From contig CM034606.1 in assembly GCA_020091685.1 (NCBI GenBank), positions 22,894,695 to 22,958,694 of the forward strand: 64,000 nt of DNA, written 5' to 3'. Positions 57,476-64,000 of this stretch are shown in pieces. The translations under genes and the position numbers were made by a program. The DNA comes from Lutjanus erythropterus. Taxonomy: Eukaryota > Chordata > Actinopteri > Lutjaniformes > Lutjanidae. The stretch's first letter is position 1. Every line of letters starts with the position of its first letter. Below the pieces are notes generated by a model, which saw nothing but the letters and a program-made list of their open reading frames with translations, was not told the origin of the DNA and ran no database searches.

Positions 57476-58379
57476 CCTCTAAGGGTCTAAAGGTTATTTG
57501 GTGTCTGAATTTCCCCTTTTAGATGCCCCTTCCGCCTGGCTCACTTATGCCCAAAGACAGCCCTGGATAAATGTACACAAGAACATAAAAATGTCCTTTA
57601 GAGAAGAGCCCCTTTTATAAACCTTTTTGGGCCGTATCGCAGAATGATAAAGAGAAAAGCTGCCACAGATCCACATCTCAGTCACAGATGAGGAGCGTTT
57701 CTTTTGGAGACATTCTTTGACAGGATGAGACAAGTTAGGTTTTCCTGGCAGATTGGTTAAAGGAAAGGACGGTAGGAGCTGCCACAGCTTCATTGATGGG
57801 GAGAAGGAATCAATGTTGAGCTTTGATTGGACACTGAAGATAAACATCTCACATGGATCAGAGTCACTTAGGAAACTACAGGGAGGGAATGCAGGTTTTC
57901 TTTGCACACAAAGCCTCAAACCAGCATCGGAAAAAGGAACTGGAGTGTGTCTGTGCTGCACAAGTATTGTGGGTTACAAAACGGTAAAAAAAAAAAAAAA
58001 GCTCATGTTGCATTTTCGAAGCAGTGGTAATATCCAAAAAAACAAAGTGACATCCAAGTCATTCAGAGGTCTGACACAATAAAAAGATTTTACTCAATTA
58101 TGAGTGACCTGTATATGTCTCAGCTGCAGACTTACACCCTGAAGTAACTCTCACTTCACACCTTCTTCCTTTTCATTTGGTTGGTGAGTTGTTGGTGAGT
58201 GTGTGACACTGAAAAATGACGTTGAGAGCAGTTTCTATGGGAACAACTTGCATGGCTCTGGGGTGCCTCTCCAGTTGTCAGTTCATGAGTACAAAGATAA
58301 TCTGTGGAAACGGAAACAAAATGGAAATCTGACAAAAAAGTTAATCAAATTTAAATCATATTTTCCGTACTGGAACCCT
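57476..58379. other. Unique sequence, nothing recognised
   Basis: Open frames on both strands over 57545-58082 show no similarity. An A-run is at 57986-57999. Confidence 0.3.
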
Positions 58380-58640
58380 GTCTCGTGAGCATGTTCAGTA
58401 GCTGACCTGATAAATTGTGGACCAACAGGTTTTAATTTGCATCCTTGATGAATAGTTTGTATGCCATTATGAGATCCAGTAAATCACAGATTGAGAAGTT
58501 CACGGTGTGCAGATTTAAATGGCTGATGACATGTATATAGAGTTATTAATTACCTCGTAAATTGGCTTACCGTTTACACGTAAATATGCAGATGTATTCG
58601 TATCAGAGCGCATGCAAGCTCATGCACAAAGCTTCATGTT
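58380..58640. promoter_or_regulatory. Candidate conserved non-coding element
   Basis: Unique block with an octamer-like TTTAATTTGCATCC, TATGCCATTATGAGATCC, GAGTTATTAATTACCTCG, TACCGTTTACACGTAAATAT and GCATGCAAGCTCATGC. Dense homeodomain/POU-like motifs without repeat character. Inference only. Confidence 0.35.
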
Positions 58641-59118
58641 GAGACCACTGTTACTGTCATAGACGTTTTCTTAGAAGTGCTGCAGAAAACGGAGAATTTT
58701 CACTTAATGTGTCGACTTGAGTGTTCTGTTTACTGTTGATTCTCTACAGCCCGAATATGAGCACAAACACCATTACAAGGCCACTTTATATTTGGCATTT
58801 TTAAGCTTGTTTTCGTGTTTTTTGACAGTGAGTTTATTTGTGTCAAGCTTAAGGGCTTTATTTATTTAATTTTGTGATTTGTATTTATTTTTCCGCTCAT
58901 TATTTCAGATTGGGAAACAGCATTGAGATAATGGGGCAAAAAAGACCTCTTGAAAGCAATTTCAAATGAAATGTCAGAAATGCAGCACTCTGTATTCTTA
59001 ATCCTTTCTTGACAAAATAACGAATTTGGTCTCCTATAAATAATTCCATGTTTAGATACAGAAAACAGCTCATTGAGTGTATGTATTGTTTTTATTTTGT
59101 GTTTTCATTTTATTTATT

Positions 59119-59153
59119 TTTCACTCAAACCCTTCATTAGGGTTTGAGTGAAA
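59119..59153. repeat. 15-bp perfect hairpin with 5-bp loop
   Basis: TTTCACTCAAACCCT (59119-59133), loop TCATT, AGGGTTTGAGTGAAA (59139-59153): exact reverse complements. Confidence 0.95.
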
Positions 59154-59169
59154 GTAGTGCATGTTATAC

Positions 59170-59430
59170 AGTAGGGGAGACTGGGGATGGTTGCAACACT
59201 TTTTTTTTTTTGCATTTCTCTCAGAGACTAAGAGACTACTTGGACTAGACCAATCAAATCTTTATGTTTATATTATATATACACCTGTCTGCTAATTAAC
59301 ATTTTAAGATGATTCCACATGACCTATCATTTACAATATTTATTTAAAGGAAGAAGTCAGATGTTGCAACTGACCCCAACTGTAGGGAAAACTGTAACAT
59401 ATACAGGGGATGGTTGCAACATATTAAAAA
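59170..59430 (+). repeat. Repeat with GGGGATGGTTGCAACA units
   Basis: GGGGAGACTGGGGATGGTTGC at the start and AGGGGATGGTTGCAACAT near 59406-59423, with GTTGCAACTGACCCCAACTG between. This texture recalls a dispersed fish repeat opening GGGGAGACTGGGG. Confidence 0.45.
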
Positions 59431-61372
59431 TACTTCTGCTTTTGTCTTATTAAGCATAGTATTCTGAAAATATGCATTGTTTTCTAATAATATCATAGTA
59501 GTATTAATTTAGTAATAAATAACAGTCATGTTTCAGTTTGTTTATGCATTAACATAAATGTAATATGGCAATATGTTAAAAATTTCCAACTAGTGATTGG
59601 TGGTATACTGTCCCCACTCTAACAGCCATGACAAAACATCATGTGCTAGCTAGACACACAGACCTTTACCCATGCTAAACATGTCACTTGGAAGACAATA
59701 AAACAATGAATCAAGCTAACTTTTTTTTTTTAATAAATGCAACAGCAGATGTTGAATGTGTCTTCTGTTTTCCTGGTCTGGAGAGAGACTAACTGAGTAT
59801 GTGCAGTATGAGTATCATATCTTTAGCAGGTTTCTGATTTGAGGAATAAGACTTGTTGAGCTTTCCCTAGTCTGCCCTATACAAGCCTCAGTTTATAACA
59901 TAACATGTTTATCGGTGCGTTGTGTGGCTGCTGAGTAATACTCCAGCATAGGTGTATATGCTACAGGTTGCTGCATTTAACACACGATCAAGAATAAATA
60001 GGCAGGACATAAGACGTCTGCTTTGTTTGGCATTTGTGTGGTGTGAAGCGAAGCACTGTATGGAGTCAGTTTTACAGAAATGCAAAGAGAAAAGAACAAC
60101 GTGAATGCAGGCAAAAATAAAGACACCTGTCATAATATGAGAGGAACTTCTCAGTATGTGAGCAGAAAGGTCCTGTCACTTGGTTTCAGTTTTATTATCT
60201 CAGCAGTTTTTTAATTTTTTTTTTTTTTTTTAAGAAGCATTAGGACAAAGGTTCCTGAACGAGGATGAAAGCTGTTGATGGAGAGTGGGAGGAAGAGCCT
60301 GAGGCTGCTCCGTGGTGTGGATGCTGATGAACTGATGTAGTAATTTGCTAATGAGATCTAAGCTGTCTCCTCTCCCTGGCTTTGTCCATATGAAGGGACA
60401 TCTGCCCTGCCGTGGGCACTGTGACAGCAGTCTCGCAGTGACCAAACTGGTCAGTAGGTGTGTGTTAGTGTGTCTGTGCGTGTGTGTGTGTGTGTGTGAG
60501 AAGGAATATAAGGAGGATGACACAGACCTACGCTGTTCTCACCTGCCATCTTGTGCTTCTCTGCTTGAGCTGGAGGAAACAGAACTTGAGAAGGAGGTCC
60601 AAAGATGCTGAGGCGTTCGAAATGTTTCAGCACATTTATAAATAGCACAGGGGGGCCGAAGCACAGACGTTTGGCAGGTCACCTCTTCAGTGTGCTGTGA
60701 CAGAACCCTCTGCAGGCTTTTTATGAACTGTGTGCAATTACTTAGTGAATTCATTGAGTAGAGCACAACGCCGTGCCAAATCACATTTTTTGGGCCAAGC
60801 AGGTGATCAATTAAAAACATCAGGCTGTCAAGAGTTAACAAATGGATCAATGAGAATTTAAACTGTGAAAAGTTTTACTTTTAGTATAGTAGTTATAATA
60901 ATTGTGGATAGTCAAAGAATAATGAATATATCAAATATTCAGCATCATCATGTTCACACAGCGTGTGACATAGTTCAGACAACATCTGGTCTAACATCTG
61001 ATCAACAGTAGGGCTGTGATTATTTTTATTATTGAGTTATCTGATCATGTCAAGGCAACTGTCTTTTGATTTTTGAAACTCAAACTCTTAAGTTTTGAAA
61101 AAAACAGAACTAAGATAATTTACTCTTCCTCATTAGAAAAAGCTAAATTGGAGTTGAACCTTGGAGTTTAAAAAAAAAAAAAAAAAGTATTTCAATAGTT
61201 TTTGAGAAAACTCATTAAAGTGAATGACGGTTAACAATTTTCAATCACTCAGATAGTTCATAGCTCAAAGTGAACAGTTAAAATATTAAAATTAAATATA
61301 AAAATATAAAAAATAAATTATAAAAATTCTTTGTTCCTAAAACTTTAAGCTGAAAGTTTGCAAGGAGAAAAG
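59431..61372. other. Unique sequence with simple repeats
   Basis: T-runs at 60205-60233, a TG microsatellite at 60480-60498 and an A-run at 61171-61187. A TAGGGCTGTGATTATTTTTA at 61009-61028 may be a decayed miniature-element end. No exon. Confidence 0.3.
60480..60498. repeat. (GT)n microsatellite
   Basis: A short pure GT tract within a longer GT-rich stretch (60457-60499). Confidence 0.9.
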
Positions 61373-62282
61373 TAGGGCTGTCCCGATTATTCGACGTAGT
61401 CGACGTCGTCGATTACGTAAATACGTCGGCACGCACAACATACCGTCGAGTGTCGATGACGTATATACGTCGACACGTGCATACCGTCAGTTGTAAACAA
61501 GCGCGCACAGCAGAGAAGAAAGAACAGAGCGGCACCACGAAGCAGCTAAAAAAGCGGACAAGAAAGTCCAAAGTATGGACATATTTCAAAGAAAAGTCAA
61601 ACGAGTTGGTCGTCTGTAGCCTTTGTAAAGCCGAGTTGGCGTACCACAGCAGCACATCAGCGATGAATGAACACCTGAAGCGACGTCACCCAGGTGTACT
61701 GCTGGAAGACGACAGAAAGCAAAAAGCTGGAGGATCATAAGTCCATCTAACTTACTAACTAATATGACCCGGTTTTACTGAAGTTGCAGTTATGTGCAAC
61801 GTATTAACGTGCATCGTTAAGTTTCATTTCTCGAAGAAGCGGGTTGCAGTCAAAGTTACACAGTGTTGTGTTTCAGCTTTGTGCATTATGTAGCTAACGT
61901 TAGCGGAGCTATTTCACTCCAGTCAAATTGTGTTGGTGCTTGTAGGCAACATTACTGGTTCTGCTGCTTTATGTACCCATAAACAGTAACACGTGACATC
62001 TATTCACTGTAATGCATAGACAGAGAAATACCTCATTCATGTTCACACATCATGATGCTTGCCTAAAAGAGATGTGATTGTTCATTCAATTTCAAAAGTT
62101 TTTTTTACTTTAATAAACAAAGAATTTAAATAAGTGTTCAGAAGTGTTTTTGTGAATTAATAATCGTCAACCAAAAAATAATCGCTAGATTTGTCGAAAA
62201 ATTAATCGTTAGACTAATCGACTAATCGTAAAGATAGTCGATAGATTAATCGGGAGAAAAATAATCGTTTGGGACAGCCCTA
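61373..62282 (+). mobile_element. 910-bp hAT-type element with perfect 8-bp target duplication
   Basis: The termini are TAGGGCTGTCCCGATTATTC on the left and CGTTTGGGACAGCCCTA on the right (inverted TAGGGCTGTCCC core). Flanking GAGAAAAG is identical at 61365-61372 and 62283-62290, the 8-bp target duplication expected of hAT elements. The left sub-terminal zone is a dense array of GTCGAC/ACGTCG units, and the right one of AATCG/TCGA units. The CpG-rich ends and intact duplication suggest a young copy. It encodes a BED finger only and lacks the catalytic domain, so it is non-autonomous. Confidence 0.92.
61456..61740 (+). CDS. BED-type zinc-finger ORF of a truncated hAT transposase
   Basis: From ATG 61456 the frame runs 94 codons to TAA (61738-61740); an in-frame GTG lies two codons earlier. 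After a basic segment ([19 protein letters not shown]) comes a complete BED finger: aromatic pair KVWTYFKE, zinc ligands in [10 protein letters not shown] (Cys-x2-Cys), then [16 protein letters not shown] (His-x4-His, 15 residues after the second Cys). BED fingers in ZBED-like hAT transposases bind the element's DNA in the nucleus. The frame ends soon after the finger, in an acidic/basic tail, with no DDE catalytic region or dimerisation domain within the element. Either the element is an internal deletion, or this is a first exon whose partner exons are lost. A donor-like CAG|GTGTAC occurs in the HPG region. Whether it is expressed is unknown. Confidence 0.8.
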   Translation: MTYIRRHVHTVSCKQARTAEKKEQSGTTKQLKKRTRKSKVWTYFKEKSNELVVCSLCKAELAYHSSTSAMNEHLKRRHPGVLLEDDRKQKAGGS

Positions 62283-63327
62283 GAGAAAAGTAAATGATCG
62301 TAACAAAAGGTTATAGGTCCACAAAACTTTCTGAGTTTATTTCAAAGTTTGAGTTTTGCTTAGAAGTCAAATATTTATTGAAGACAGTTGCGGAGAAAAA
62401 TATGAGTTTTCTCAACTTAATTATTTTTTTAAATAGTGTGAAAGTAAAAAAACTGAAAAAAGTGTGACACATGTTGTCTGATGACCCTGGCTTTCACTCC
62501 AACTATAGGCAGCCTGGAGCATAACATGACATAAGTGAAAAGGCACATACACACACCAAAACAGATGGATGGATGTCTAGCATTGTAATTATGTTATTTG
62601 ATCCTAAAGACACTCAACAGTTCAGCCAGGATAGTCTAATATTTGTATGTATTTGTTTGACGTAACTTCAGGCTACACTAAATGCATAAAAAAGTCTGGG
62701 AAAGTCAACAATAAAATGATACTGTATCTCTGAACTATGTCTTTAACCAAGTCACATACATTTTTATTTTTATTCAATATGATCTCATTTGATGACTAAC
62801 AGAAAAACTAATGGGTAGTTTTTCGTCCCCATTCACTGACCTTCCCCTGAAACTGTTTGGAGCCCCCTGTGGAGGCCCACCTCCCACTTTGAAAGCCTCT
62901 GCTCTAGACAGTGCCTCAGCCAAAAATTTCAGACCCCTCAAGGTGACAGATATCCACAATGGAAAGCATAGCACAGTATAGACACACAGATGAATCACAG
63001 CACTCGGTGAAGTTAATGGGAGCCATATTCTTAGGTACTTAACTAACTCCTGCCTGTACATTAACTCCTGATTCATGAATATTTTAATAAAGATTCCCTG
63101 TGGAGTTTCTGACCACCGTTGGTGCTACAGAGCATTTCTTTAATGCTGTGCTCTACTTGCAGGTGCACATATGGTACTAGGGCTCCAAGTAAGGATCATA
63201 ATCAAATAATCTTCCAGTTTTTTGCCTGATTATTCAAGTAATTGTTATTCACGCCTCGATTTCCCAACTTAAATTGTTTTCCTCAACTGGAAATCAAAAA
63301 GTCAGTGAAATTTAATTCCTCGTTTAT
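62283..63327. other. Mostly unique; possible miniature-element scraps
   Basis: CACCTCCCACTTTGAAAGCC near 62879 looks like the inner edge of a DNA-element terminus, and CTAGGGCTCCAAGTAAGGAT near 63178 may be a decayed AGGGCTGCAACT end. No gene. Confidence 0.3.
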
Positions 63328-63677
63328 TAGAGCTGGGCAATATGAACAAAATCAAATATCACAATATTTTTGACCAAATACCTTGATATTGATATTGCAG
63401 CAATATTGTAGAGATGACAGTTGGTGCTTTCAGAAAATATTAACACAATTAGATTTTTGATAAATAAAGCAAAAAACAAACAAACAAACAAACAAAAAAA
63501 TAGAACTAGAACAGTCTGGTAAGTTTAGAAAATTACTTTCACTTTGCTGTACTGCAGCCTTTAAAACCAGGAAAAGACAACACTTATACCATATCATGAT
63601 AAAATGATATCTGAAACCTAAGATGATAGTCTCATACCATGATATTAATCTGTTATCGACACTATTGCCCAGCCCTA
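63328..63677. mobile_element. hAT-type miniature element, AGCTGGGCAATAT family
   Basis: The termini are TAGAGCTGGGCAATA (63328-63342) and TATTGCCCAGCCCTA (63663-63677), inverted with one mismatch. The interior has ATCAAATATCACAATAT, CCATATCATGATAAAATGAT and CATGATATTAATCTG blocks. Flanking 8-mers match only about 5 of 8. No coding capacity; an A/AAC simple repeat is internal. Confidence 0.75.
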
Positions 63678-64000
63678 TTATCTATCTTAGTTGTTTTATC
63701 TTGAAAAAATACTTAAACAACTAATAAGTTATAACTCTTGTTGAAAATTTCATGATTTAGTTCAATGTGATTGAATTAGTGGGACCAGATTCAGGACAGG
63801 AGAGCTGGAGGTGGACATGTCCTGTCAGGAGGATTAAAATGTATAGAATAAACAAGAGTAACATCAGACTTTATCTCTGATAATTTGTTATTAATATTAT
63901 GAAGATCAGTCCTGAGGATGATATGCAGCAGACTGTCGCGTGCATCTCCGGTATGTTATTCATTATTTATGCAATTTTGGTAGCTCTCCAAAAAGCTTTT
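63678..64000. other. Right edge, nothing recognised
   Basis: Unique AT-rich sequence to the end of the window. Confidence 0.3.

Noticed and set aside
57545..57961. 138-codon minus-strand open frame
   Set aside because: No similarity or motif. A plus-strand frame overlaps it, and neither looks coding.
60985..61210. TAGGGCTGTGATTATTT near 61009 as a full miniature element
   Set aside because: Only one end-like string is present and no partner terminus was found before the A-run at 61171.

Overview
The window looks like one stretch of a teleost fish nuclear genome, probably a percomorph. About 60% or more is A+T. There are no bacterial-style gene runs or operons and no long intronless genes. 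Long microsatellites are present, and so are many interspersed repeats of types common in teleosts: hAT miniature elements, Tc1/mariner remnants, LINE tails and several high-copy repeats without a settled name. Repeat identities come from recognising their sequence, because no database could be searched. LAYOUT. One convincing host coding feature is visible. It is a first coding exon at 1174-1452 (+) with a CpG-richer upstream region carrying a CCAAT box, a CRE and a YY1-like start context, ending at a strong GTAAGT donor. I do not recognise the protein. Nothing later in the window is a confident second exon, so the remaining 62 kb is either a very long first intron or mostly intergenic DNA. 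The rest alternates between transposon debris and unique AT-rich DNA. Main mobile elements are: hAT-type miniature elements (9256-9378 with near-perfect target duplication; 3070-3333, 19730-19974, 23644-24361, 48572-48972, 63328-63677); a decayed Tc1-like element with transposase remnant (16387-17725); a hAT transposase remnant on the minus strand (27200-27760); a LINE 3' end (45663-46295); a Tc1-type fragment (43192-43393); and a young-looking 910-bp hAT derivative at 61373-62282. The last has a perfect 8-bp target duplication and keeps only a BED zinc-finger reading frame. A 571-bp segment is repeated on either side of a 94-N gap (33974-34544 and 34785-35356), most likely an assembly artefact. 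Several unique blocks rich in homeodomain-type AT motifs look like candidate conserved non-coding elements (25150-25290, 36060-36170, 39640-40050, 54080-54270, 58380-58640). This rests on appearance only and needs alignment. HOW IT WORKS TOGETHER. There is no multi-gene system here. A promoter and first exon at the left edge are followed by DNA in which several transposon families have inserted, nested and decayed, with a few possible regulatory islands between. No RNA genes, CRISPR arrays, viral genes or toxin genes were recognised.
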